A DNA stretch of 31,310 bases, taken from positions 1 to 31,310 of the IMG/VR virus record IMGVR_UViG_3300013138_000029; one strand, 5' to 3'. The notes below the pieces were generated by a model. The model ran no database searches, was not told where the DNA came from, and saw nothing but the letters and a program-made list of their open reading frames with translations. A program made the translations under genes and the position numbers. Numbering within the stretch: the first letter of the stretch is position 1; every line of letters starts with the position of its first letter. The DNA is from a virus. Shown here one piece after another: positions 1-5,570 of the stretch.

Positions 1-94
1 CCTGTTGGACGACGCCGGCCGGTGAGGCCATCCGCATCGAGCCGAGCGATATCTCGCGCTCAGGCTCCACCGTGATAATCTCCATGTCGCTCAT
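1..94 (-). CDS. N-terminus of a phage recombination-type protein, cut by window edge
   Basis: The start ATG is at 94-92, behind GGGAG on the minus strand, and 31 codons are read before the left edge. The peptide starts MSDMEIIT and ends SPAGVVQQ. It has no body here, but the fragment at the right edge (30620-31310) lacks a start and begins ASTVAQELARIID. Merging the two ends on their shared 2 bases (CC on plus) gives one uninterrupted frame of about 260 codons. I therefore read this as the N-terminus of that protein in a circular molecule. The join is inferred. The start and ribosome site are seen directly. It is the last of a run of overlapping or closely spaced early genes descending from 1272. 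Confidence 0.75.
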   Translation of the reverse strand, partial: MSDMEIITVEPEREISLGSMRMASPAGVVQQ

Positions 95-109
95 ATGCTC
101 ATCTCCCTT

Positions 110-205
110 TCAGTCATCGTCTCGACGGCTACCCTCATAGTAGCCGATGCCAACGCCAATCAGCAGCGCGACAACTATCAGGACGAACCATTCAACTCCT
201 AGCAC
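110..205 (-). CDS. 31-aa single-pass membrane peptide
   Basis: A GTG start at 205 lies behind a near-perfect AGGAGG (plus 211-216). The 31-residue product begins MLGVEWFVLIVVALLIG, so one hydrophobic helix covers about residues 5-21, followed by a charged tail ending RRDDD. It is too small for a recognisable family. The strong ribosome site, the clean stop at 110-112 and the tight fit between neighbours support expression. Tiny inner-membrane peptides are common in phage early operons. Function not known; a holin-like or host-inhibitory role would be speculation. Confidence 0.7.
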   Translation of the reverse strand: MLGVEWFVLIVVALLIGVGIGYYEGSRRDDD

Positions 206-214
206 GTCAGCCTC

Positions 215-328
215 CTACGGAATGCACAGTGCCACGGCGCACAGCAGCAGGTACATGGCCGCGATCATGGCCCACAGCGCCAGGACCGCCAGCCCGCACG
301 ACACGGTATTCTCGCTCGGGCGTTTCAT
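215..328 (-). CDS. 37-aa small hydrophobic peptide
   Basis: ATG at 328 lies 1 nt beyond the TAG stop of the upstream Cys-rich gene, consistent with translational coupling, because no good ribosome site is seen. The 37-residue product begins MKRPSENTV; residues about 10-37 are almost entirely hydrophobic (two short stretches around WAMIAAMYLLLC). It probably sits in the inner membrane. No family is recognised. The position between two convincing small genes is the main support. Confidence 0.55.
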   Translation of the reverse strand: MKRPSENTVSCGLAVLALWAMIAAMYLLLCAVALCIP

Positions 329-329
329 G

Positions 330-554
330 CTAGTACGGCATCTCGGCCGGCGCGGCGGCCTTGCGGCACGTCGGGCAGTCCTGCTCAGGCAGGACGCAGC
401 CGCACTCGTCGTCCACAAGCACATCGTCGGTATGCAGCCGGGCATTGCAGTAGCGCCGGCACTTGCACGTGCCGGCGAGGCAGCGACCCAAGCGCTCCGG
501 GTGATACGCCTCGTGGTGGGCATATCGCGGATGGCCGCAGATGCAGGTGTCCAT
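330..554 (-). CDS. 74-aa Cys/His-rich zinc-binding protein
   Basis: ATG at 554 follows GAGAGGAG closely, 2 nt after the stop of the gene above. The 74-residue product starts MDTCICGHPRYAHH and holds several Cys/His pairs: CICGH, then CLAGTCKCRRYC, then CGC and CPTC near the C-terminus. This spacing suggests one or two small zinc-binding knuckles. Similar CxCGH...H...C proteins are scattered in actinophages and related siphoviruses, with no known function. A longer reading of this frame upstream overlaps the ribbon-helix-helix gene and lacks a ribosome site, so I use the internal start. Confidence 0.75.
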   Translation of the reverse strand: MDTCICGHPRYAHHEAYHPERLGRCLAGTCKCRRYCNARLHTDDVLVDDECGCVLPEQDCPTCRKAAAPAEMPY

Positions 555-556
555 GT

Positions 557-766
557 CTACTCCTCTCGATTGCTCTCGCGGATAACGTCGGCATCGCACA
601 CGGGATGCCGGCCAAGGTACTCGGCCAGGGCCAGCCGGACGACGGCCGAGAACGAAAGCGCGTAGGGAAGCGCCCACCGCTCGCCGGCCTCTTTCAGCCA
701 GGCCGGCAACGATACGTTGGCGGTGGTCATTTCTTCTGTGGGGGTAGTAGTTGGGGTCATCTTCAT
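557..766 (-). CDS. Ribbon-helix-helix-like small protein (possible regulator)
   Basis: 69 residues; the ATG at 766 overlaps the stop of the preceding gene as ATGA, with GAGG 7 nt upstream. From about residue 15 the pattern is a short strand (ANVSLPAWL) followed by two helices (AGERWALPYALS, SAVVRLALAEYLG). This resembles the MetJ/Arc ribbon-helix-helix plan of small DNA-binding dimers. The first 12 residues are Thr/Pro rich and may be dispensable; an alternative start is MTTANVS. If it binds DNA, the repeats in the divergent promoter region at 1307-1464 are natural targets. The assignment is by pattern only. Confidence 0.7.
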   Translation of the reverse strand: MKMTPTTTPTEEMTTANVSLPAWLKEAGERWALPYALSFSAVVRLALAEYLGRHPVCDADVIRESNREE

Positions 767-1272
767 CTGAATGCCTCGGCCGGAGGAAATCCGCCGGGGT
801 CAAGCGCGAGGATGCGCGTTTCGCCCCCGACGTACTTCACGACCATCCGGTTACCCGCGAGGGGTATCCGGACGGTCCAGGTATCGCACACTGCCCAGGA
901 GCAGTGTGCGATCTCGCCAACCTCTTCCCAGGGGAGATTGGCGGCCACCCACGCCATGCAGGCGGCTTCCAGCCCATCACGCGCCGCCGCTGCGCGCGCC
1001 TTTGTGGAGTCCAGGACTCCACGGCGCCGGGCCTCAATAGCCCGACAGTCGGCCTCAGTCAGGCCGGCTTCTTCCAGCCCGACAATGTAGCCGCCGCCGA
1101 GTGCGTGCGGCTTCTCGGCGGCATCGTACCGCCGAGCCTGTCGGCCGATGACCGACAGGGGCGCGCGGTCCGGTATATGCCCGGACGCAATCGCCAGTGT
1201 CCTGCGCCCGGACTCGCACCGAAACAGTGTCCAGCGGCCGGAGCCGCCCTGCAGCAAACAATAATTGTCCAT
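763..1272 (-). CDS. Unknown 169-aa early protein, first gene of the minus-strand early operon
   Basis: 169 residues, beginning MDNYCLLQGG. No family recognised. The N-terminal third is basic with possible strands (GRWTLFRCE, RTLAIASG). The middle is Ala-rich and helical around 85-125. The C-terminus is strand-rich again (WTVRIPLAGNRMVVKYVGG). The start codon sits exactly where transcription should begin from the promoter at 1279-1306, and I see no ribosome site, so a leaderless transcript is possible. The stop overlaps the next gene (ATGA), starting the chain of coupled early genes. Confidence 0.75.
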   Translation of the reverse strand: MDNYCLLQGGSGRWTLFRCESGRRTLAIASGHIPDRAPLSVIGRQARRYDAAEKPHALGGGYIVGLEEAGLTEADCRAIEARRRGVLDSTKARAAAARDGLEAACMAWVAANLPWEEVGEIAHCSWAVCDTWTVRIPLAGNRMVVKYVGGETRILALDPGGFPPAEAFR

Positions 1273-1278
1273 ACCTTC

Positions 1279-1306
1279 ATATTACTACGTTGGCAGGATT
1301 TGTCAA
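1279..1306 (-). promoter_or_regulatory. Sigma70-type early promoter, probably leaderless
   Basis: On the minus strand TTGACA (1306-1301) and TAATAT (1284-1279) are 16 bp apart. Transcription would begin near 1272, the first base of the ATG of the downstream gene, so the mRNA may have no leader. The -35 is a perfect consensus. It faces away from the plus-strand promoter at 1474. Confidence 0.7.
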
Positions 1307-1464
1307 TAGGCAATCTGCGGGCATGTTGACGACCGCGCCCAGGATGCCCCTGGAATGAGCGCCAGGGCACCGCCACGGCGCGCGGCTGGCGCGCTCCACT
1401 ACAGATAGCCTAGAACAGAATAGAACGCCAGATTAGAGGTTTGCCTTTTGTGGTAGGCAATATG
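1307..1464. promoter_or_regulatory. Divergent control region with candidate operators
   Basis: The gap between the divergent promoters carries TAGGCAATCTG at 1307-1317, abutting the minus promoter's -35, and TAGGCAATATG at 1454-1464, ten bases before the plus promoter's -35 (10 of 11 identical). The second copy is half of an inverted repeat, TTGCCT-N8-AGGCAA (1441-1460). Such placement fits binding of one regulator at both promoters. The stretch also contains a TAGAAC pair near 1410-1425. No open reading frame of note is seen between 1318 and 1440. Confidence 0.45.
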
Positions 1465-1473
1465 TTATGTATA

Positions 1474-1502
1474 TTGACAAACCGGAGTGTATGGGTTATA
1501 CT
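1474..1502 (+). promoter_or_regulatory. Strong sigma70 promoter of the plus-strand operon
   Basis: TTGACA (1474-1479), a 17-bp spacer and TATACT (1497-1502): almost perfect consensus. The expected start is near 1509, giving a purine-rich leader of about 39 nt with GGAGAC repeats and AAGGAGA ahead of the ATG at 1548. This is the strongest host-type promoter seen in the window. Confidence 0.88.
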
Positions 1503-1547
1503 GGCATCATAGAACAGAGACGGAGACGGAGACAAGGAGACGAGAAA

Positions 1548-1715
1548 ATGGCAATCACACTGAAGATAAAGAAGTTCAACCCCTGGCACAATGAAAAGAT
1601 CGAGGTTGAGATTGAGTTCCGTGATGAAATCGAGATGAACGAGGCGATAGACGAGATGAAGGAGCGAGAACCAGAAATCGAAATCGTGAGCATCATTTAC
1701 GACTGCCGAAACTAG
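1548..1715 (+). CDS. 55-aa acidic protein of the plus-strand operon
   Basis: ATG at 1548 follows AAGGAGA at 1534-1540. Upstream in-frame ATGs lie inside the promoter and cannot be used. The product starts MAITLKIKKFNPWHN and is strongly charged, with a Glu-rich second half (MKEREPEIEIV). The layout suggests strand-helix-strand. It is the first gene after a strong promoter, so it is probably abundant early. No family recognised; a small acidic protein of this sort could be a DNA-mimic or host-takeover factor, but nothing in the sequence proves that. Confidence 0.75.
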   Translation: MAITLKIKKFNPWHNEKIEVEIEFRDEIEMNEAIDEMKEREPEIEIVSIIYDCRN

Positions 1716-1717
1716 CA

Positions 1718-1770
1718 ACCACCATCACCGATGGGCCGCCCGCCTGGGCGGCCCACCACACAAGGAGACG
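1718..1770 (+). repeat. Hairpin plus ribosome-site cassette, copy A
   Basis: 53 bp, differing from copy B (1981-2033) at only two positions. It contains a perfect 9-bp stem, GGGCCGCCC (1733-1741) with GGGCGGCCC (1746-1754), loop GCCT, followed by CACAAGGAGACG, the ribosome site of the next gene. No T-run follows, so it is not a classical terminator. Confidence 0.85.
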
Positions 1771-1773
1771 AAC

Positions 1774-1977
1774 ATGAACACGAAGATGGACAGCAACGGC
1801 AAGAAGATCGGCAAGAACGTGAAGCGCGAGAATGACGGATGGGGCGCGAACGTTTGGAGCGGTGGCGCCCTGAGCACGGTGGTTACGACGGTGCGCCGCT
1901 ACTACTACCAGACGCGGGCGGCGGCCTTGGCCGCCGACATTAGCGACGAGATCGGCAAGTCCGGGCGCATCAAGTAG
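1774..1977 (+). CDS. 67-aa basic protein of the plus-strand operon
   Basis: ATG at 1774 with AAGGAGA just before it, inside repeat cassette A. The product starts MNTKMDSNGKKIGKN and is basic and Gly/Asn rich at its N-terminus, then carries a predicted helix (VVTTVRRYYYQTRAAALAAD). Residue make-up suggests a small nucleic-acid binding or structural peptide, but no family is recognised. A second AUG (MDSNGKK) could be an alternative start; the ribosome-site spacing favours the first. Confidence 0.75.
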   Translation: MNTKMDSNGKKIGKNVKRENDGWGANVWSGGALSTVVTTVRRYYYQTRAAALAADISDEIGKSGRIK

Positions 1978-1980
1978 CCC

Positions 1981-2033
1981 ACCACCATCACCGACGGGCC
2001 GCCCGCATGGGCGGCCCACCACACAAGGAGACG
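1981..2033 (+). repeat. Hairpin plus ribosome-site cassette, copy B
   Basis: Second copy of the 53-bp cassette. The 9-bp stem is kept exactly while the loop is GCAT instead of GCCT, and the base before the stem changes from T to C. It is followed by AAGGAGACGAGAAAATG, the same ribosome site and start context as the first gene of the operon at 1548. Confidence 0.85.
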
Positions 2034-2038
2034 AGAAA

Positions 2039-2242
2039 ATGGCGAAGCGGATAAAGTACGACAGGGGCGACATCAACAGCACACTGAGCGCCGCCAAGAA
2101 GATCGCCCAGACGTACACGGTGTACGTATATGCAACCTGCTTCGGCTTCACTATCGACAAGAACCCGGCCCCATTCGGCCAGAAGTGCCTGAAGGTTACT
2201 GCCAGCAACATCGAAAAGATCGCCTGGAATCAGGGCCGGTAG
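2039..2242 (+). CDS. 67-aa small protein of the plus-strand operon
   Basis: ATG at 2039 behind AAGGAGA of repeat cassette B. The product starts MAKRIKYDRGDINST. The sequence suggests helix (STLSAAKKIAQ), strand (YTVYVYAT), then a loop and a second helix (ASNIEKIAW). No family recognised. The compact alpha-beta make-up and shared control with its neighbours suggest a folded small effector expressed early. Confidence 0.75.
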   Translation: MAKRIKYDRGDINSTLSAAKKIAQTYTVYVYATCFGFTIDKNPAPFGQKCLKVTASNIEKIAWNQGR

Positions 2243-2290
2243 GCCACCCCAGGCCAGCCGGGGGCCAGTACCCGGCAGAAAGAGGATGAC

Positions 2291-2674
2291 ATGGACAGCA
2301 ACGAAAGAATCGCAAAGCTCAAGCTGCTACTCCCATTTGCGCCAGACAGCGAGGATGAGATCGCGGCGGCAGGGGCCGTCATGGGCCGCAAGGGCGGGGC
2401 CACCAAGTCCGACGCCAAGAGCGCCGCCGCCCGCGAGAACGGCCGCAAGGGCGGCAGGCCGCGGAAGTATCACGCCGTGCGAGTGACGTACCCATTCCCG
2501 TATGAGAAGTCTCCGGAGACTGGCCGAACGCGCAAGTTCTCCAGCATCGAAAAGGCGACGGAGTGGGCGCGCTCGATGGACGCGCACATCAGCGCAAACT
2601 GTGGCAACGGTTGGCCGCGCTCGATCTACGTTGATGGCGCCGCGGTACGCGACTGGACATTCATCAACTGGTAG
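2291..2674 (+). CDS. 127-aa protein with GRKGG repeats
   Basis: ATG at 2291 follows AGAGGATG. Residues about 25-60 hold two basic GRKGG motifs (MGRKGGATKSDAKS and ENGRKGGRPRKY), a pattern seen in phage and plasmid DNA-associated proteins. The C-terminal half is strand-rich with aromatic residues (VTYPFPYEKS, STIYVDG-like segment, WTFINW). A role in DNA binding is plausible from the basic motifs, but the domain is unnamed. It is the last gene of the plus operon and is followed by the hairpin at 2694-2727. Confidence 0.78.
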   Translation: MDSNERIAKLKLLLPFAPDSEDEIAAAGAVMGRKGGATKSDAKSAAARENGRKGGRPRKYHAVRVTYPFPYEKSPETGRTRKFSSIEKATEWARSMDAHISANCGNGWPRSIYVDGAAVRDWTFINW

Positions 2675-2693
2675 CACGCCCCGCGAGACTCAA

Positions 2694-2727
2694 CCGGCCC
2701 CGAACCTGCGCGCGCAGTCGGGGCCGG
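2694..2727 (+). terminator. GC-rich hairpin after the plus-strand operon
   Basis: Perfect 10-bp stem CCGGCCCCGA (2694-2703) with TCGGGGCCGG (2718-2727), 14-nt loop, 20 nt after the last stop. The tail has only scattered T's, so it is a weak or factor-assisted terminator, or a 3' stabilising structure. Confidence 0.5.
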
Positions 2728-2798
2728 TGCTGTTCCGGGCATCGCCCGGCGATAGCCCCTGCGGGGGCCATCCACCTCCGCTAAAGCGGATTGACTCC

Positions 2799-2823
2799 AG
2801 TATAGCACAACCGCCCGCCACTA
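2799..2823 (-). promoter_or_regulatory. Candidate minus-strand promoter in the convergent region
   Basis: The minus strand reads TGCTATACT (extended -10, 2807-2799), with a 4-of-6 match to TTGACA about 18 bp upstream. Downstream is no convincing gene, only several GC-rich hairpins down to 2694. It could make a structured RNA opposing the plus operon, or be fortuitous. Confidence 0.3.
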
Positions 2824-2843
2824 GTCACCTAGTCGCGGGCGGT
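2810..2843. repeat. Long imperfect inverted repeat in convergent region
   Basis: ACCGCCCGC (2810-2818) pairs with GCGGGCGGT (2835-2843); inside, ACTAG pairs with CTAGT across loop TCAC, with one mismatched pair between the stems. The whole is a 34-nt near-palindrome between two convergent operons. It may act as a bidirectional terminator or a protein site. Confidence 0.55.
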
Positions 2844-2880
2844 GCCTGTCTGCCGAGGGAGGGCGGCAGGAGAGGCCAGC

Positions 2881-2920
2881 AAAATCCTATACGCTCGTGT
2901 GCTCACGGCACACGAGCGTA
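2881..2920 (-). terminator. Terminator of the late operon
   Basis: A perfect 13-bp stem (2890-2902 with 2908-2920, loop of 5) abuts the stop codon of the last late gene. On the minus strand it is followed by TAGGATTTTG. Position and stem strength suit the end of the late transcript; the T-run is short and 5 nt away. Confidence 0.65.
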
Positions 2921-3187
2921 TCACGTCCGGCGGTAGACCATCGCGGGATGGACGATGCCGGGCAGTGACGCCATGCGCCGAGACATGCGCCCGGCGGCTA
3001 ACTCCTCGGTGACGATGCGCTGAGCCTGCTTGCGCGTGCAGCCCAGCCGCGCGGCCAACTCCTGCAACGAGTACTCGCCAGGCTCGCGCGTGGGATAGAT
3101 GTACTCGCGCTTGAGGCCGTCGAGCCAGGCTGCATCGTCCACCTCGCCGGCGGGGATGTCCTCGGTGTGCAGTTTACGCCTGCTCAT
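2921..3187 (-). CDS. 88-aa winged-helix-type HTH protein at end of late operon
   Basis: The ATG at 3187 overlaps the upstream phosphoesterase gene by 14 nt. Residues about 40-68 (SLQELAARLGCTRKQAQRIV) form a clear helix-turn-helix of the type found in winged-helix regulators, followed by a likely wing or third helix. The N-terminus is charged. It is the last gene before the terminator at 2881-2920. Candidate role: DNA-binding regulator made late, or a component of the phosphoesterase system. Family not identified. Confidence 0.75.
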   Translation of the reverse strand: MSRRKLHTEDIPAGEVDDAAWLDGLKREYIYPTREPGEYSLQELAARLGCTRKQAQRIVTEELAAGRMSRRMASLPGIVHPAMVYRRT

Positions 3188-3953
3188 ACAGTAGTCGCTC
3201 CAGTCTGCGCTCGCCCGGAAACCACAGTAGCGCGCCGATGTCCGGCGTGCCGCTGAAGTGCTTCGCCGCCCAGTGTGTCGGCATCTGCCAGCATCCGCAC
3301 AGCGCCGCAGTCGTCCCGCGTATCGTCACCGGCGGCGGTGACCTGTGGACGTGGTGCCTCACGACAAGCGCGGCCTGCGGCCAGCCGCGCATGAGCGAGC
3401 GTAGGTACTCATCCTGTGCCGCCCGTATCAATGCGTTGTCCTCAAGGTGCGGCCGCTGGCTGACGTGGATGCCGTCGTGCCGCCAATCGAGCCAGGCGCC
3501 GCCGATCTCCATGCGCCAGTGAGGCCGGTACTCAGCGCCGAGCGCGTGGGCGATGCTGTTGTCGTCGTCGCCCTCGCCGCCCTCGCCGCCTGTATGCGCG
3601 TCTGTGCCGTCCACTGAGTAGATCGCGCTGGCCGCGTTTGCAAGCGGCTCCAGTAGTTCCAGCGCCATGCGCCGCGCTTCGCCTGCCGTGCCGGAGGTCT
3701 GCGCCGTGCCGTGATGCATCGGGCCGTCAATGAGATCGCCGCCCAGCATGAGCGCCAGGTCATGCCCCTTCGCCCGCTCTTTCGCGTCCCGCGCCATGCT
3801 CACCCACGACAACAGTAGCGCCTCTTGCGAGACGCTCAAGGTGTATACCCTGTCCTTGCTCTGGAGGTAGAACTCACGCGGGGCAATCGCGGTATCGCCG
3901 CCGGTGTGCAGGTCCCCGACGAACAGGCAGGCTATCGGTTTTGTGCGTGGCAT
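3174..3953 (-). CDS. Calcineurin-like metallophosphoesterase
   Basis: 259 residues. Motifs of the metallophosphoesterase fold appear in order: GDLHTGG near residue 13, GGDLIDG near 71, a possible GTDAH near 115, and later VRHHVHRS with a late GTxAALCGCWQ segment; these supply the Asp/His metal ligands. The family cleaves phosphomono- or diesters of nucleotides, DNA ends or proteins. It sits downstream of tail genes, where a receptor- or envelope-related or late DNA-processing role is possible. The start ATG at 3953 lies 3 nt after the stop of the 52-aa gene. It is not a recognisable endolysin. Confidence 0.82.
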   Translation of the reverse strand: MPRTKPIACLFVGDLHTGGDTAIAPREFYLQSKDRVYTLSVSQEALLLSWVSMARDAKERAKGHDLALMLGGDLIDGPMHHGTAQTSGTAGEARRMALELLEPLANAASAIYSVDGTDAHTGGEGGEGDDDNSIAHALGAEYRPHWRMEIGGAWLDWRHDGIHVSQRPHLEDNALIRAAQDEYLRSLMRGWPQAALVVRHHVHRSPPPVTIRGTTAALCGCWQMPTHWAAKHFSGTPDIGALLWFPGERRLERLLYEQA

Positions 3954-3956
3954 GGG

Positions 3957-4115
3957 TTACGCCTGCGGGTCATGCGCCCGCATTACCTCCACCGCCAGGA
4001 TATGCTCGGACTTAGTGAGCGGCCTGGTGTAAACAACGGCCGCCTTACTTACACTTTGCACAGGCAGCCCCGCGGCCAGTAGCTCGCGCGCCAGTTTCTC
4101 GGCGTTGTATTCCAC
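3957..4115 (-). CDS. 52-aa tail-fibre-associated small protein
   Basis: GTG at 4115 overlaps the upstream stop (TAGTG). The product starts MEYNAEKLARELLAAG and ends EVMRAHDPQA, with the central motif VVYTRPLTKSEHILAVE. Small phage proteins of the form 'LAAGLP..SVS......RPLT..E...A..I..AHDP' frequently follow tail fibre genes. The neighbour at 4115-4417 carries the same RTLT..E...A..IIAAHDP signature, so the two are probably related. Role unknown; it may bind the fibre or aid its assembly. Confidence 0.75.
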   Translation of the reverse strand: MEYNAEKLARELLAAGLPVQSVSKAAVVYTRPLTKSEHILAVEVMRAHDPQA

Positions 4116-4417
4116 TATGCTCTATCCGCGATGGCTGTCTCAATGTCGACAGTTTTTATAATGTCATTGTTGACGAGGATCTTTTCGATAGCGCCCGCCC
4201 GTTTTAGCGCCGCTTCCAGCGCCGCGATGCGCGCATTGAGTACAGTAGCCTCGTCAGGCTCCGGTGTCGGGTCGTGCGCCGCGATGATGGCGGAGGCTTG
4301 CTGCGCCTCCGCAGCCGTCAGCGTGCGGGTCGCCGTGTACGTCCCGTCCGACGCCGCGCTGATGATGGCCGGTATCGCGGCGTGTAGTTCGTTTAGCAAC
4401 TTGGCCGAGTTGTACAT
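4115..4417 (-). CDS. 100-aa fibre-associated small protein with coiled coil
   Basis: ATG at 4417 follows AGGAGGA directly; an upstream in-frame start lacks a ribosome site. The product begins MYNSAKLLNELHAAIP. The middle holds ATRTLTAAEAQQAS..IAAHDP, shared with the 52-aa neighbour, and the C-terminal third is a heptad-like helix (VLNARIAALEAALKRAG). This looks like a small coiled-coil accessory protein of the tail tip or fibre. Function inferred only from position and motif. Confidence 0.8.
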   Translation of the reverse strand: MYNSAKLLNELHAAIPAIISAASDGTYTATRTLTAAEAQQASAIIAAHDPTPEPDEATVLNARIAALEAALKRAGAIEKILVNNDIIKTVDIETAIADRA

Positions 4418-4427
4418 AGTAGTCCTC

Positions 4428-5564
4428 CTATCCCCAAAGCGCCGCACGGTTCACGGTCGTTGGCGAGCTAGTCGCGTCCATTTGGTAGAATGTCGTCACC
4501 CATTTCCCAGCAGTGTCATTGCGATGCAGGAGAGAGCTCCAGTGGTACCCAATGCCGGCGTAGACGTTGCCAGCCATCGGGACCGATTGCGCATAACTCG
4601 ACGCAGTGGCGTCCATACCCGTGGCAACTGCGGTGAGGCTATCGACCGCAACGGCGCTCGAGGCTCCATTGCTGTTTGGGTAGATGAAAGCGGTAGACGA
4701 AAACGCAATCGGTTCCTCCTCAACTCCGGTTACCCAATACAGGTTATAGTTCGCGTGCACTGGCGTGAATGAAGTCGACATCAACGCCACGTTCGCAGTA
4801 TGCGTGGCATACATCGGACGCAGCACACGATTGTAATAATTCCACACCCCACGATTGGTCACGCTATCTGTACACGCCCCGCCAGCCCGGTCAATCAGGA
4901 TGGTGCCCACATAGCGCCACGTCGCATCCCCGTCTTTGACGTACACCGAATCTTGCGTAGTCAGCGCCGTGGCGCGCGTGTTCCACTTGGTCCACACCAC
5001 AAGTGCCAATTTCGGAGTTCCGTCGTAGTAGCAGAACACGTCATAGGGCAGCGCAACGGAAACAAGCGGATTGGTCGTTGTGTGGTTAAGCGCGAGCCAG
5101 TCCACCGTGATATTAGCATTGTGGCTTGTCCCGACAATAGTCGCGTCCTCCGCGCCTGCGCTCGATGATACGCGCACGCGGTCGCCGAGCCGGAACTTCG
5201 TTGTGTCTGTCATGTTCAACGTGATGTTGCCGCCCGCCGCCGGGTCGTTGGTGTACGGCTGAGTTGCCGCCGAAAGTCCCGCTAGATTGATGGATATCTC
5301 ATCCAGTGGATAGCCCGCCCATCCGCTGGCCACCGTGTAGAGCGAGATGGCATTACCGCCGTATGGAGTCAGATACAGCGTAGTGCCGGCAGTCACGTCC
5401 GCTATAGTGACAGGCGTACCCGTCGTGAGAGTCAGGCGGCACTGGACTTTGCCGCCAGCCTCCATCGAGGCGATGGCGATCATGTTGTCCACAACGTCTT
5501 GATTCCATACATCCGCTGTAATGCGCTCTCCTGCAGCTCGTGCCGTCGGTTCAACGTAGGCCAT
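4428..5564 (-). CDS. Tail fibre or receptor-binding-type protein
   Basis: 378 residues. The start MAYVEPTARAAGERI and ITADVWNQDVVDNM match the N-terminal module common to many siphovirus fibre or base-plate proteins ('G..ITA..WN..V.dN'). The rest is strand-rich, with many Thr, Ser, Asn and Gly residues and no helix-rich stretch. The C-terminal 100 residues carry several aromatic residues (WVTGVEEE, GYHWSSLL) typical of a trimeric receptor-binding head. It lies directly after the tail hub gene and before the AHDP proteins. The role in host recognition is inferred from position and composition. Confidence 0.75.
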   Translation of the reverse strand: MAYVEPTARAAGERITADVWNQDVVDNMIAIASMEAGGKVQCRLTLTTGTPVTIADVTAGTTLYLTPYGGNAISLYTVASGWAGYPLDEISINLAGLSAATQPYTNDPAAGGNITLNMTDTTKFRLGDRVRVSSSAGAEDATIVGTSHNANITVDWLALNHTTTNPLVSVALPYDVFCYYDGTPKLALVVWTKWNTRATALTTQDSVYVKDGDATWRYVGTILIDRAGGACTDSVTNRGVWNYYNRVLRPMYATHTANVALMSTSFTPVHANYNLYWVTGVEEEPIAFSSTAFIYPNSNGASSAVAVDSLTAVATGMDATASSYAQSVPMAGNVYAGIGYHWSSLLHRNDTAGKWVTTFYQMDATSSPTTVNRAALWG

Positions 5565-5570
5565 ATATCC

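Noticed and set aside
330-803. 157-codon reading of the Cys-rich gene
   Set aside because: Its first half overlaps the ribbon-helix-helix gene in another frame and is Arg-rich; the internal ATG at 554 has a strong ribosome site.
1467-1547. Upstream in-frame ATG for the first plus-strand gene
   Set aside because: It lies inside the -35/-10 promoter, so it would not be transcribed; the ATG at 1548 has AAGGAGA.
1718-2033. CRISPR-like repeats
   Set aside because: Only two copies, separated by a gene, each tied to a ribosome site; no spacers or cas genes.
2626-2808. 60-codon minus-strand frame in the convergent region
   Set aside because: It runs through the 3' end of the plus-strand gene and several hairpins, with no ribosome site or conserved-looking sequence.
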